From NCBI GenBank assembly GCA_026985515.1, contig JALSQH010000193.1, positions 1 through 30,202 on the forward strand: DNA of 30,202 nt, in the 5' to 3' direction. The translations under genes and the position numbers were made by a program. The notes beneath the pieces were generated by a model, which worked only from the letters and a program-made list of their open reading frames with translations, made no database searches and had not been told where the DNA came from. Source of the stretch: a bacterium (lineage in GTDB: Bacteria > JALSQH01). Position 1 is the first letter of the stretch; each line of letters opens with the position of its first letter. This document shows positions 18,894 to 27,448 of the stretch, one piece after another.

Positions 18894-19998
18894 AAAATTT
18901 GATGGCATAAAACTGATGATCCTGGTCGTGATTATTTTCCTGTTTGGCCTGCTTTTCCTTTACAGTGCCAGTGTGTTCTACAACTATCGTGGAAGCATGG
19001 ATAACTATTTCACAATTATGTGGTCAACCTATGCAATAAAGCAGTTTTTATTTGGTATCGTGGGCATCTCTCTCATGATTTTGATGTACCGGATTGGGGT
19101 CGAACCTCTTTACAAATATGCGTATCATTTGATTCTGGCAGGATTGTTTCTCATGATCCTGGTTTTTGTACCCCATGTTGGTTTTTCAGCAGGTGGCGCA
19201 ACGAGGTGGATAAGATTGGGTCCCGTTAGTTTTCAACCCTCGGAATTTTTGAAACTCGCCCTCATAACCTACCTTGCAAGGTCTCTCTCAGGTAAAAAGA
19301 AGGTTATTAAAGATTTCTGGATGGGATTTTTCCCCTACATGGTTATTCTCGGTGTGGTGGCAGTTCTTCTACTGCTTCAGGAAGACATAGGAGATTTTGT
19401 CATCATAAGTTATCTGACATTTCTGCTTCTCCTCATAAGTGGTGCCGAGATACTTTACATTGCTCTGATGAGTTTACTGGGTGTTTCCATTGTGACAACT
19501 GCAATTCTATTTACACACAGAATTGACAGGGTAAAGGCATGGCTCAATCCGTGGGATTACGCCAGCAATTATGGATATCAGATTATTCAGTCTCTTGTTG
19601 CCCTCTCCAATGGGGGGGTAACAGGAAGATCCCCCGGTGCCGGGTTGCAGCAGCTCTCTTTCCTTCCTGAGGCTCACACAGATTATATTTTTGCAATAAT
19701 CGGGGAAGAAGGGGGATTCATTGTTACCACCCTTTTTATAGTGGCCTTTGTTTACCTTCTATACCTCAGTTTCAAAATTGCTCTTGCTCAGAAAAACAGT
19801 TTTAACATGATTCTTGCAATCGGCATAGCATCTCTGCTGGGAATAGAGATCATAATAAATCTTGCCGTTGTGACGAATATCTTCCCCACCAAGGGATTAC
19901 CACTTCCATTTGTCAGTTATGGAGGTTCAAATCTGCTGGTTTCTTTTACAATGATTGGAATTCTTGCTTCATTGGGGAGGAAATGTGAAGAGATGTAG
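18880..19998 (+). CDS. ftsW: Septal peptidoglycan glycosyltransferase FtsW (SEDS)
   Basis: This 372-residue SEDS-family polymerase has about ten transmembrane helices. It polymerises lipid II at the septum together with FtsI, which is encoded in the same cluster. Characteristic stretches are GGATRWIRLGP (105-115) with FQPSEFLKL just after, and AHTDYIFAIIGEEGG, with D268 at the position of the catalytic aspartate. The C-terminal PFVSYGGSNLL is also typical. The cluster position between murD and murG favours FtsW over RodA. AAGGG lies about 8 bases before ATG 18880, giving a 14-base overlap with murD. The 3' end overlaps murG by 14 bases. Confidence 0.96.
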   Translation: MGECKKFDGIKLMILVVIIFLFGLLFLYSASVFYNYRGSMDNYFTIMWSTYAIKQFLFGIVGISLMILMYRIGVEPLYKYAYHLILAGLFLMILVFVPHVGFSAGGATRWIRLGPVSFQPSEFLKLALITYLARSLSGKKKVIKDFWMGFFPYMVILGVVAVLLLLQEDIGDFVIISYLTFLLLLISGAEILYIALMSLLGVSIVTTAILFTHRIDRVKAWLNPWDYASNYGYQIIQSLVALSNGGVTGRSPGAGLQQLSFLPEAHTDYIFAIIGEEGGFIVTTLFIVAFVYLLYLSFKIALAQKNSFNMILAIGIASLLGIEIIINLAVVTNIFPTKGLPLPFVSYGGSNLLVSFTMIGILASLGRKCEEM

Positions 19999-21073
19999 CA
20001 TTATTTTTGCTGGAGGTAAAACGGGCGGGCATCTTTTCCCGGGAATTGCGGTGGCCAGAAAATTGAAGGATTACTATGGCGAATCACTCAACATCATTTT
20101 TGTAGGATTGAGGAATGGCCTTGAGGAGCGTGCCGTACCTCGTGAGGGCTGGAAGGTAGAGTTCATACCGATGACAACACCAAGGACGGGCGGAGTGATT
20201 GGTATTTTCAGATTTATTTTCTACTCTTTTCCTGTGAGTTTTCTGAAGAGTTTTCTGATCATCATAAAATACCGTCCCTCTGTTATTGTGGGACTTGGCG
20301 GTTACACTGCCTTTCCGGTGGCTCTTGCAGGCTGGTTACTTTTTGTTCCTGTGGTAATCATGGAACAGAACACATATATGGGAATCACCAACAGAGTTCT
20401 GTCAATTATTGCATCTGAAGTGTATCTCAGTTTTGAATCAAAAGAAAAAGATAGCTGGAAGTACATATACACGGGGAATCCTGTCAGAGATTTTGTCCTG
20501 AAGAGAAGGGAAGATGAGAGCAGGTTTGTAATCGGGATTCTTGGTGGAAGTCAGGGAGCAGTGGGTCTGAACAGGCTTGTCATGAAAATGTTGCCCTATT
20601 TGACCGATATAAAGGACAGGATCCATTTTATTCACCAGACTGGTAAGCACCTCCACGAGGAAGTTAAGGAGACATACAGAAGATATGGGTTCAGTGCAGA
20701 TACTTATGAATTCATAGATGATATGGGTTGGTTTTATGGACAGGTTGATCTCACGATATCCAGAGCAGGTGCTACCACAATTGCAGAACTGATAAGGGTT
20801 GGTAAGCCTTCAATTTTTGTTCCCTTTCCACATGCCGCCGATGATCATCAGCGCAAAAATGCTGAATACATAGCAGATGCCGGTGGAGGAATAGTTTTTG
20901 ATGAGAATGGAGATCCTGAAAAACTTGCAAAAATAGTAAAAGAACTTTTTTCTGACAGAAAAAAATTAGAAGAAATGTCCACTTCCCTGAAAAAACTTTA
21001 TAGGGGTGATGCTTCAGGGAAGATAGCAGAAAGACTAAAAAAATTTCTGGAGAGAACATGTTTGGAAGGGTAA
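19985..21073 (+). CDS. murG: Lipid II-forming GlcNAc transferase MurG
   Basis: This membrane-associated GT-B enzyme of 362 residues adds GlcNAc to lipid I to form lipid II. The first glycine loop reads GGKTGGHLFPG (residues 10-20), with Lys at a position that is often Gly. Then come GLGGYTAFP, EQNTYMGITNR, TGNPVR, GGSQGA, and the UDP-GlcNAc site DLTISRAGATTIAEL followed by PFPHAADDHQRKNA. GTG 19985 is taken as the start because GGGGAGG (19974-19980) lies directly upstream and the protein then begins at the expected place. The longer frame from TTG 19955 would add ten residues read in the ftsW C-terminal coding region and has no such support. It overlaps murC by 16 bases. Confidence 0.96.
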   Translation: MKRCSIIFAGGKTGGHLFPGIAVARKLKDYYGESLNIIFVGLRNGLEERAVPREGWKVEFIPMTTPRTGGVIGIFRFIFYSFPVSFLKSFLIIIKYRPSVIVGLGGYTAFPVALAGWLLFVPVVIMEQNTYMGITNRVLSIIASEVYLSFESKEKDSWKYIYTGNPVRDFVLKRREDESRFVIGILGGSQGAVGLNRLVMKMLPYLTDIKDRIHFIHQTGKHLHEEVKETYRRYGFSADTYEFIDDMGWFYGQVDLTISRAGATTIAELIRVGKPSIFVPFPHAADDHQRKNAEYIADAGGGIVFDENGDPEKLAKIVKELFSDRKKLEEMSTSLKKLYRGDASGKIAERLKKFLERTCLEG

Positions 21074-22431
21074 AGAAGTTACACTTTGTGGGAATTGGTG
21101 GAATTGGAATGAGCGGAATTGCAGAATTGCTGTTGAATATGGGTTTTGAAATTACAGGGTCTGATCTTTCCGAAAATGAACAGACCAGGCGACTGGAAAA
21201 ATTGGGTGCCAGGATCTTCTATGGTCACAGACCTGAAAATGTAGGTGATGCCCAGGTGGTGGTTATTTCTTCTGCGATAAAACCTGATAATGTCGAAGTG
21301 TTAAGAGCAAGAGAGTTGAAAATACCTGTCATTAAAAGAGCCGAAATGCTAAGTGAGTTGATGAGGATGAAATATGGGATTGCTGTGGCTGGAAGCCATG
21401 GTAAAACCACCACCACTTCAATGATTGCAAGGGTGATGATTGATGCGGGATTTGATCCCACAGTGATTGTGGGAGGAAAACTCTATGATATTGGAAGCAA
21501 TGCAAGACTGGGTAAAGGTGAATATCTGATTGCCGAAGCAGATGAGAGTGACGGATCGTTCCTGATGCTGATGTCCTACATAGCAGTGATAACTAACATA
21601 GATGAAGAGCATCTTGATTATTACCAGAGTTATCAGAACATTCTCAGAGCATTTACAGATTTTGGAAATAGAGTACCCTTCTACGGCCTGGACATAGTTT
21701 GTGGAGATGATAGGGGAGTGAAAGAGATTCTCCCTTTTCTTAAGAAAAGAGTTTTAACATACGGATTTTCAGGAGAAAATGATATAACCGCAGAAATAAT
21801 GGAGAGTGACGGTGGTTATATTTACAGAGTGAAATACCGCGGAAACGACCTTGGAATATTCAGATTAAAAATACCGGGGAAACACAATGTACTGAATTCC
21901 CTTGCAGCCATTGGAGTGGGTATGGAGCTTGAAATAGATGTGGACAGAATAAGGGAATCACTCAGTAATTTCAGTGGAGTGAAGAGACGTCTGGAAGTTG
22001 TTTACTCAGATGAGGGGATAACAATTATTGATGACTATGGTCATCATCCAACTGAAATATCAAATACTATTCAGGCTGTGAAGGAGATGTTTCCCGGAAG
22101 GAGATTGATTGTTGCGTTTCAACCCCACAGATACACCAGGACCCGGGCATTGATGAACAGATTTGGGGAAAGTTTAAAAGGTGCAGACCTTCTTATTCTT
22201 ACAGAGATTTACCCGGCTGGTGAAAATCCCATTGAGGGAGTTTCAGGGGAAGCTCTCTACTGGAATGTAAAGGATGTCGTTGGGGATAAGGTTACCTTTG
22301 CTCCCACCCTTGTGGATGTTGTGGAAGCTATTGAGGAGGTTTTTAAGGAAGGTGATGTGATATTGACCCTTGGGGCGGGAAATATTTACAGGGTTGCCGA
22401 GGAGTTGAAAGAATGGAGATTAAAGAGGTGA
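21058..22431 (+). CDS. murC: UDP-MurNAc:L-alanine ligase MurC
   Basis: This 457-residue Mur ligase adds L-alanine to UDP-MurNAc. The N-terminal UDP-binding loop is GIGGIGMSGIA (about 12-22), the ATP loop is GSHGKTTTT at 112-120, and EADESDGSF, TNIDEEHLDYY, DDYGHHPTEI and FQPHRYTRT follow. These identify MurC rather than Mpl or another Mur ligase; the position between murG and murB agrees. GGAGAG is found just upstream of ATG 21058. The end overlaps murB by 19 bases. Confidence 0.97.
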   Translation: MFGRVKKLHFVGIGGIGMSGIAELLLNMGFEITGSDLSENEQTRRLEKLGARIFYGHRPENVGDAQVVVISSAIKPDNVEVLRARELKIPVIKRAEMLSELMRMKYGIAVAGSHGKTTTTSMIARVMIDAGFDPTVIVGGKLYDIGSNARLGKGEYLIAEADESDGSFLMLMSYIAVITNIDEEHLDYYQSYQNILRAFTDFGNRVPFYGLDIVCGDDRGVKEILPFLKKRVLTYGFSGENDITAEIMESDGGYIYRVKYRGNDLGIFRLKIPGKHNVLNSLAAIGVGMELEIDVDRIRESLSNFSGVKRRLEVVYSDEGITIIDDYGHHPTEISNTIQAVKEMFPGRRLIVAFQPHRYTRTRALMNRFGESLKGADLLILTEIYPAGENPIEGVSGEALYWNVKDVVGDKVTFAPTLVDVVEAIEEVFKEGDVILTLGAGNIYRVAEELKEWRLKR

Positions 22432-23330
22432 TCAGGTACCTCAAAGAGAGGAATTACGAGTATCTTGAGAATTTTCCCATGAGCCAGTTTACGTCTATCA
22501 GAGTGGGAGGAAGGGCTGATCTTATTTTTCTGCCGAAGAATGAAGAAGAATTGATCAATTTCATAAAGGAGTTCAGGGACAAAAATCTGAAAATTACAGT
22601 GCTTGGAGAGGGGACAAATGTTATTGTCAGGGATGGGGGAATCAGAGGAGTTGTTATATCTCTTAAAAATCTCAGGGGGATCAGATTTGTCAGGGAGGGG
22701 AATTTTTACCTTGTTCATGTTAAGGCTGGTGAGCCTCTTCCTTCACTGGTGAAAAAAGGAATGACTTACGGTCTTTCGGGAATTGAGAAACTTGCAGGAA
22801 TTCCGGGAAGCGTTGGAGGAGCCATAAGTGGTAACGCGGGTCTTCACAGAAAAGGCATAGGAGAATTTGTGGAAGAGGTGGAGCTGGTGACATTCTATGG
22901 AAGAAGAAGAAAATTTGGAAAGGATGAGATTGAGTTCACTTACAGAAAAACGAAATTTCCAGTTTCAGGCATAATAGTGGAGGCAACCCTTAAGTTTCCC
23001 ATAGGTGATTGTGGAAAAATAAAGGAAATGGTTCTTGAGAATATAAAGAAAAAGAGTGATTCCCAGCCCTTAAACCTACCATCCGCAGGATCTGTGTTCA
23101 AAAATCCAGCAGGCAGAAAAGCATGGAAGTTAATAAGTGATGCAGGATTGCGGGGATTGAGGCTTGGTGGGGCAAGGATCTCTGAAAAACACGCAAATTT
23201 CATAGTTAATGAAGGAGGAGCTACAGCAAGAGACATTGAAACGATTATTGATCTTGTGAAAAAGAGGGTAAAGAAAGTTTATGGGGTTGAAATGGAAGAG
23301 GAAGTGAAAATCATAGGAGAGAAAAAATGA
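22413..23330 (+). CDS. murB: UDP-N-acetylenolpyruvoylglucosamine reductase MurB
   Basis: This 305-residue FAD/NADPH enzyme reduces the enolpyruvyl group to form UDP-MurNAc. The FAD domain has SIRVGGRAD, GEGTNVIV and the GIPGSVGGAISGNAG loop (129-143). The C-terminal substrate domain has PSAGSVFKNP, with the proton-donor serine S227, then GGARISEKHANFIVN and a glutamate near the end (EEEVKIIG). The size and the AGSVFKNP context place it in the shorter type II group, as in Bacillus and Staphylococcus, not the E. coli type I. GAGGAG at 22400-22405 supports ATG 22413. It overlaps ddl as ATGA. Confidence 0.97.
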   Translation: MEIKEVIRYLKERNYEYLENFPMSQFTSIRVGGRADLIFLPKNEEELINFIKEFRDKNLKITVLGEGTNVIVRDGGIRGVVISLKNLRGIRFVREGNFYLVHVKAGEPLPSLVKKGMTYGLSGIEKLAGIPGSVGGAISGNAGLHRKGIGEFVEEVELVTFYGRRRKFGKDEIEFTYRKTKFPVSGIIVEATLKFPIGDCGKIKEMVLENIKKKSDSQPLNLPSAGSVFKNPAGRKAWKLISDAGLRGLRLGGARISEKHANFIVNEGGATARDIETIIDLVKKRVKKVYGVEMEEEVKIIGEKK

Positions 23331-24232
23331 GGAGTAAAAAAATTGGAGTCATAATGGGTGGTGTCTCTTCAGAGAGAGAAGTGTCAATGTTAACTGGAAA
23401 AGCTGTTTCGCAGGCTTTACAGTATCTGGGTTACAGAGTTGTTGACATAGATGCTGGATGGGACCTTGTGGAAGTACTGCTTAGAGAAAAAATCGATGTT
23501 GCTTTCAACGCTCTTCATGGAACACTTGGTGAAGATGGTTATATTCAGGGTTTACTTGAATGGATGAGGATTCCATACACCGGACCTGATCTCCTGTACT
23601 GTGCCCTTTCTATGGATAAGGAACTTTCAAGAATTATTTTTGAAAGGGAGAAAATACCTGTACCACCATGGCAGAAGTATGTTAGGGGAAAAAGTGAGTT
23701 AGAATTTGATTTTCCATTTGTTGTAAAACCAGTGGCAGAGGGATCCAGTGTGGGTGTGGAAATAATAGAATCTGAGGAGCAATTTGAAAATTACCTTGAG
23801 AGATCAAGAGGAGATCTTCTCATTGAAAAATATCTGCGTGGCAGGGAGATAACTGTTGGAATCCTTGAGGGAAAACCTATTGGAACTGTGGAAATAAGGC
23901 CAAAAATTGACAGATTTTATTCCTATAAGGCGAAGTATACTCCGGGTGGCACAGAGTACCTTGTCCCTGCTCCTCTTTCCAGAAAAGAAGAGGAGGAAGT
24001 TTTTGAAATAGCTCTGAGAGCTCACAGAGCATTGAAAGGTGGTGACGAAGAAGCGGTCAGGGTTGACACAATTTATGTTGAAGGTGAGGGATTTTATGTG
24101 CTTGAAATAAACGCTCTTCCAGGAATGACATCCACAAGTTTGTTACCAAAAATTGCAAAACATGCAGGGATAGATTTTCCAGAGCTTGTGGAAAGAATTC
24201 TTTTGAAGGCAAGGTTACGGGGAAAATGGTGA
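23327..24232 (+). CDS. ddl: D-alanine--D-alanine ligase
   Basis: This 301-residue ATP-grasp enzyme makes D-Ala-D-Ala for MurF. Motifs in order are GGVSSEREVS at the N-terminus, FNALHGTLGEDG, VVKPVAEGSSVG, the flexible loop FYSYKAKYTPGGT, RVDTIYV, and LEINALPGMTSTSLLP with the Mg-binding residues. The KY pair in the loop corresponds to the dipeptide-forming type rather than the D-Ala-D-Lac (VanA-like) type. The segment LKGGDEEAVRVD differs from the usual cysteine-containing sequence, which appears to be a harmless variation. The length is that of DdlB. ATG 23327 overlaps the murB stop as ATGA, and the end overlaps ftsQ by 7 bases. Confidence 0.97.
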   Translation: MRSKKIGVIMGGVSSEREVSMLTGKAVSQALQYLGYRVVDIDAGWDLVEVLLREKIDVAFNALHGTLGEDGYIQGLLEWMRIPYTGPDLLYCALSMDKELSRIIFEREKIPVPPWQKYVRGKSELEFDFPFVVKPVAEGSSVGVEIIESEEQFENYLERSRGDLLIEKYLRGREITVGILEGKPIGTVEIRPKIDRFYSYKAKYTPGGTEYLVPAPLSRKEEEEVFEIALRAHRALKGGDEEAVRVDTIYVEGEGFYVLEINALPGMTSTSLLPKIAKHAGIDFPELVERILLKARLRGKW

Positions 24233-25020
24233 GGATAAAGGAAGATACAAAATTTAAGATCCGGTTCAGAATAAGACGTATAAAAGTGGAAATGAAAAAG
24301 CGTTCCCTTTACATTTTAATTTTTATTTTCATCTTTGCAATTTCAGCGGGAATCTATGGTGTTTTGAAAGCCTTTTTCAATAGTGACTTCTTTAATGTAA
24401 AGTATGTGCAGATAAGGGGAATGCAGAATTTAACTCCCGAAGCTGTCATAAGGCGAATTAACCTTTTCCAGCCCGTGAACATTTTTGAAATAGATACTCA
24501 GAAGCTTATCAAAAGGTTGAGTTCAATTGGGTGGGTGGAGAGTGTCTCAATTACTTCAAAATTGCCCGATACTATCATAGTGAATCTCAGAGAAAGGGTT
24601 CCTTACACTTATCTCCAGGTTGGCAAGAGATATTTTCTGATAGACAGGAATGGTGTGGTGATAACAGGCGTTAACAGGAGGAAGTTTTCTCTGCCACTTC
24701 TGAGAATAACAGATCTGTCATGCCTGAAAGATGGGAAAATTAAGCAGCCTCTTTGGAGTAACTATGTTTCGCTGGTTGAGGCCATATCTTCCTGTGGGCT
24801 TACAGGGAAAATAACCGGGATAGAGACTGACGGCGGTGGATTTAATATCTATATCAATTCTTTGAAAATAGATGCAGGCACAGGCGATTTTAAAATTAAA
24901 TTGTGTCGTCTTAAGAAGGCTCTTTCCTATCTTGAGAAAAGGGGAATTTCTGTGGAGGAGCTTCAGTTTCTTGATAAAGATGATGTCGTTGCAAAATACA
25001 CAAAAGTTGATGGGAGGTAG
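24226..25020 (+). CDS. ftsQ: Cell division protein FtsQ/DivIB (POTRA domain)
   Basis: A 264-residue bitopic divisome protein with a strongly basic cytoplasmic tail (residues 1-26), one transmembrane helix (about 27-48), and a POTRA domain (about 55-125). The POTRA domain carries VKYVQIRGMQNLTPEAV, IGWVESVSITSKLPDTIIVNLRE in overlapping shorter blocks, and then the FtsQ beta domain starting FLIDRNGVV. FtsQ links FtsL/FtsB to the early divisome. The order ddl-ftsQ-ftsA-ftsZ is the classical one. ATG 24226 has a GGGG stretch close upstream; a second in-frame ATG at 24292 would remove most of the basic tail. Sequence identity to any one family member is low, but topology and position are clear. 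Confidence 0.93.
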   Translation: MVRIKEDTKFKIRFRIRRIKVEMKKRSLYILIFIFIFAISAGIYGVLKAFFNSDFFNVKYVQIRGMQNLTPEAVIRRINLFQPVNIFEIDTQKLIKRLSSIGWVESVSITSKLPDTIIVNLRERVPYTYLQVGKRYFLIDRNGVVITGVNRRKFSLPLLRITDLSCLKDGKIKQPLWSNYVSLVEAISSCGLTGKITGIETDGGGFNIYINSLKIDAGTGDFKIKLCRLKKALSYLEKRGISVEELQFLDKDDVVAKYTKVDGR

Positions 25021-25023
25021 AAA

Positions 25024-26235
25024 ATGAAGAAGGGGGTAAGAAGATATGTGGGGATGGATGTGGGGAGCAGTAAGACAATCTGCATGGTGGGGGAGGAAAG
25101 TGAGAAGGGTCTGAAAATTATTGGTAAGGGGGAAGTAAAAACAAACGGCTTCAGAGATGGTGTTGTTGTGGATTTTGCCAGTGCAGTTAAGACCATAAAA
25201 GAAGCGGTAAGATCTGCAAGGGTTTATACTGAAGAAGAAATTGAGAATGTGGCTGTTACACTTGGTGGGACCCATGTTGAGCAGATCAGCGTTACGGTGG
25301 AAATTCCCATAAGCAAAAAATCTATCACAAAGGATGATATTCACAGATTGATTGAGTCTGCAAGAGAAGAGGCAAAAAAGAGAATAAAAGATCAGGAAAA
25401 AATTATTATTCATTCCACCCCTTACCGTTTTCTGGTAAATGGCGATACTGAGGTAGTAAATCCTGAGGAAATGGATGCAGATAGGTTGACAGCAGAGGTT
25501 AATGTTTACGTTGGTGACAGAAACAAGATTGAAAACTTTAAGAAAGCTTTTTACGAAGCAGGTGTTAATATTACCGCTGTCTTTATTCCTCATTACGCAA
25601 TGGGAATGGGGGTTTTTAACAGTGAATTCAGGGAGCAGGTGATAGGGGTTATTGATTTAGGTCACTCCCTTCTCAAAGGGGTAGTTTTCAGAAACGGGAA
25701 AATAGAGAAGATCTTTACATTTCTGGCTGGCGTTCAATACATCACAAAGGATATTGGAGCTGTTTTCAGGTTGAAACAGCAGGATGCAGAAAGGCTGAAA
25801 AAACATGGTGTGGCTTTACCATCTAAGATAACCGACCCTGATAGCACAGTGGAGGCGAGGGCTTTAAATGGAAGCATAAGAAGTTTTCCAGCAGTGATTC
25901 TCTCTGAGATTATCAGTGCCAGGCAGGAGGAGATACTGAGGCTTGTATGGGATAATATGAAAAGCAGTCCATCTTTTTCGTCAATAAAGCATGTTTATCT
26001 GATTGGTGGGGGGGCAAAGCTGAAATATGTGAAGGAACTTGCCGAAGAAATCTTCTCAGTTGATGTTACAATTGGCAGGCCCACAGGTGTTACTTCAATT
26101 GATAATGGGGTGCTGGGACCCGAGTATGTACAGGTCGTGGGGGTAATTAAAGCCCTGTACAGCAGGGGTTCAGGGCCTGAGAGAAAAAGTTTTTTTGGAA
26201 AAGTGGGAATTGCACTTAAAAAGATGTTTGCTTAA
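25024..26235 (+). CDS. ftsA: Cell division actin-like protein FtsA
   Basis: This 403-residue actin-fold protein tethers FtsZ to the membrane. The phosphate-1 loop is VGMDVGSSKT (about 9-18), the FtsA-specific 1C (SHS2) region lies about 85-165, and the adenosine motif LIGGGAKL is near the C-terminal third. The final KSFFGKVGIALKKMFA forms the amphipathic membrane helix. The phosphate-2 region reads DLGHSLLKG (211-219), lacking the usual Gly-Thr-Thr/Asp pattern; from memory, Thermotoga FtsA is also non-standard there. GGGAGG just before ATG 25024 is a strong ribosome binding site. The gene is followed by ftsZ after 22 bases. Confidence 0.96.
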   Translation: MKKGVRRYVGMDVGSSKTICMVGEESEKGLKIIGKGEVKTNGFRDGVVVDFASAVKTIKEAVRSARVYTEEEIENVAVTLGGTHVEQISVTVEIPISKKSITKDDIHRLIESAREEAKKRIKDQEKIIIHSTPYRFLVNGDTEVVNPEEMDADRLTAEVNVYVGDRNKIENFKKAFYEAGVNITAVFIPHYAMGMGVFNSEFREQVIGVIDLGHSLLKGVVFRNGKIEKIFTFLAGVQYITKDIGAVFRLKQQDAERLKKHGVALPSKITDPDSTVEARALNGSIRSFPAVILSEIISARQEEILRLVWDNMKSSPSFSSIKHVYLIGGGAKLKYVKELAEEIFSVDVTIGRPTGVTSIDNGVLGPEYVQVVGVIKALYSRGSGPERKSFFGKVGIALKKMFA

Positions 26236-26243
26236 CCAATCCA

Positions 26244-26251
26244 AAAGGAGG
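26244..26251 (+). promoter_or_regulatory. Strong ribosome binding site of ftsZ
   Basis: AAAGGAGG lies 6 bases before ATG 26258. It is the best Shine-Dalgarno match in the window and sits in the short ftsA-ftsZ gap. It fixes the ftsZ start and fits the need for far more FtsZ than FtsA. Confidence 0.85.
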
Positions 26252-26257
26252 TTTGCA

Positions 26258-27439
26258 ATGGAATTTATGGTAAAAGACGAGAAAAAAACAAAGGCGGTTA
26301 TAAAGGTCGTGGGAGTGGGTGGTGCAGGAGGAAATGCTGTTAATAACATGATTGAGAACAAACTTCAGAATGTGGAATTTATAGCCGCAAATACTGACTT
26401 TCAGGCTCTGAGCATGGTTAAGGCACCTATCCAGCTTCAGCTTGGTGAAAAGGTTACAAAAGGACTGGGCAGTGGGGGTGACCCCAGAATCGGAGAAAAG
26501 GCTGCCATAGATGACAGGGAAAAGATAAAGCAGATTCTTGAAAAGGCTGATCTTGTGTTCATAACAGCAGGTATGGGAGGAGGAACTGGCACCGGAGCTT
26601 CACCTGTAATTGCAAAAATAGCAAAGGAGCTGGAAGCACTGGTTGTTGGTGTTGTCACGATGCCCTTCAGGTATGAAGGAGCACCAAGGAGAAGAAAGGC
26701 GAAGGAAGGGCTGGAAAAATTGAAGGAAGTGGCAGATGCACTGATAGTGGTATCCAACGATAAGCTATCCCAGTTTTTTGGTAAAGGATTGAAGTTTAAA
26801 GATGTTTTCAAAAAAGCTGATGAGGTCCTCTACCTGGCTGTAAGGGGCATACTTGATGTTGTTGAGATGACAGGATATATTAATAATGATTTCAACGATG
26901 TAAAGAGTATCCTTGAAAATGCAGGCGAGGTTATAATGGGAACAGGTCTTGCAAGTGGTGAAGACAGGATTAAAAAAGCCCTTGATCTTGCAATATCCAA
27001 TCCTCTTGTTGAAAATCCAGTAATTGACAACCCCAGGAAGGTGCTTGTAAACATAAATTTCCCGGAAGACACTTTCACTTTTGATGAATTTGAAGAAGCC
27101 ATGAAATATGCCCAGGAATATTTTGGCGACGAGACTGAAATACTCCCTGGTGCCGGTGAAAGTCCTGATCTGAAGGGTGACGAGATAAGAATTACTGTCA
27201 TTGGAGCCGGTAGAAAGAGAAGAGCGGGAGAGGATTCCACCACTGAGGAGACAATCCCCCGGCACTATACTGTGGAAGAAACCGGTACCCATTCCTTCCC
27301 AACGGGAGATTATGGTCATGGGAGCGGTTCCTATTCAGGAGCTTCAGTCTCCTTTCCTCCTGAGAGAGAAATAGACAAAAATGACTTTGAAATTCCAACC
27401 ATATGGCGAAAAAATAGGGAAAACAAAGGAAAGTGGTAG
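26258..27439 (+). CDS. ftsZ: Cell division tubulin-like GTPase FtsZ
   Basis: This 393-residue protein forms the Z-ring. GTP-binding GVGGAGGNAVNNM lies near residues 19-31, the tubulin signature GMGGGTGTG is at 105-113, and the T7 catalytic loop NxDxxD is intact (N209, D211, D214). After the globular domain (to about residue 318) comes a variable, Gly/Ser/Thr-rich linker of about 55 residues. The conserved C-terminal peptide DFEIPTIWRK, which binds FtsA and other partners, follows, then a short basic tail. ATG 26258 is set by the strong ribosome binding site; the longer frame from TTG 26195 would read through ftsA coding sequence and is rejected. ftsZ ends the dcw cluster proper; a radical SAM gene begins 9 bases later. 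Confidence 0.98.
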   Translation: MEFMVKDEKKTKAVIKVVGVGGAGGNAVNNMIENKLQNVEFIAANTDFQALSMVKAPIQLQLGEKVTKGLGSGGDPRIGEKAAIDDREKIKQILEKADLVFITAGMGGGTGTGASPVIAKIAKELEALVVGVVTMPFRYEGAPRRRKAKEGLEKLKEVADALIVVSNDKLSQFFGKGLKFKDVFKKADEVLYLAVRGILDVVEMTGYINNDFNDVKSILENAGEVIMGTGLASGEDRIKKALDLAISNPLVENPVIDNPRKVLVNINFPEDTFTFDEFEEAMKYAQEYFGDETEILPGAGESPDLKGDEIRITVIGAGRKRRAGEDSTTEETIPRHYTVEETGTHSFPTGDYGHGSGSYSGASVSFPPEREIDKNDFEIPTIWRKNRENKGKW

Positions 27440-27448
27440 TCACCTGTT

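Noticed and set aside
19955-19984. N-terminal extension of MurG from TTG 19955
   Set aside because: The GGGGAGG just before GTG 19985 and the normal MurG N-terminus argue for GTG 19985.
19985-20050. MurG glycine loop GGKTGGH as a defective active site
   Set aside because: The varied position (Lys for Gly) is not one of the invariant residues of the GGxTGGH pattern, and all other MurG motifs are intact.
26195-26257. N-terminal extension of FtsZ starting inside ftsA
   Set aside because: It reads the ftsA C-terminal coding region in another frame; the strong AAAGGAGG at 26244-26251 fixes the start at 26258.
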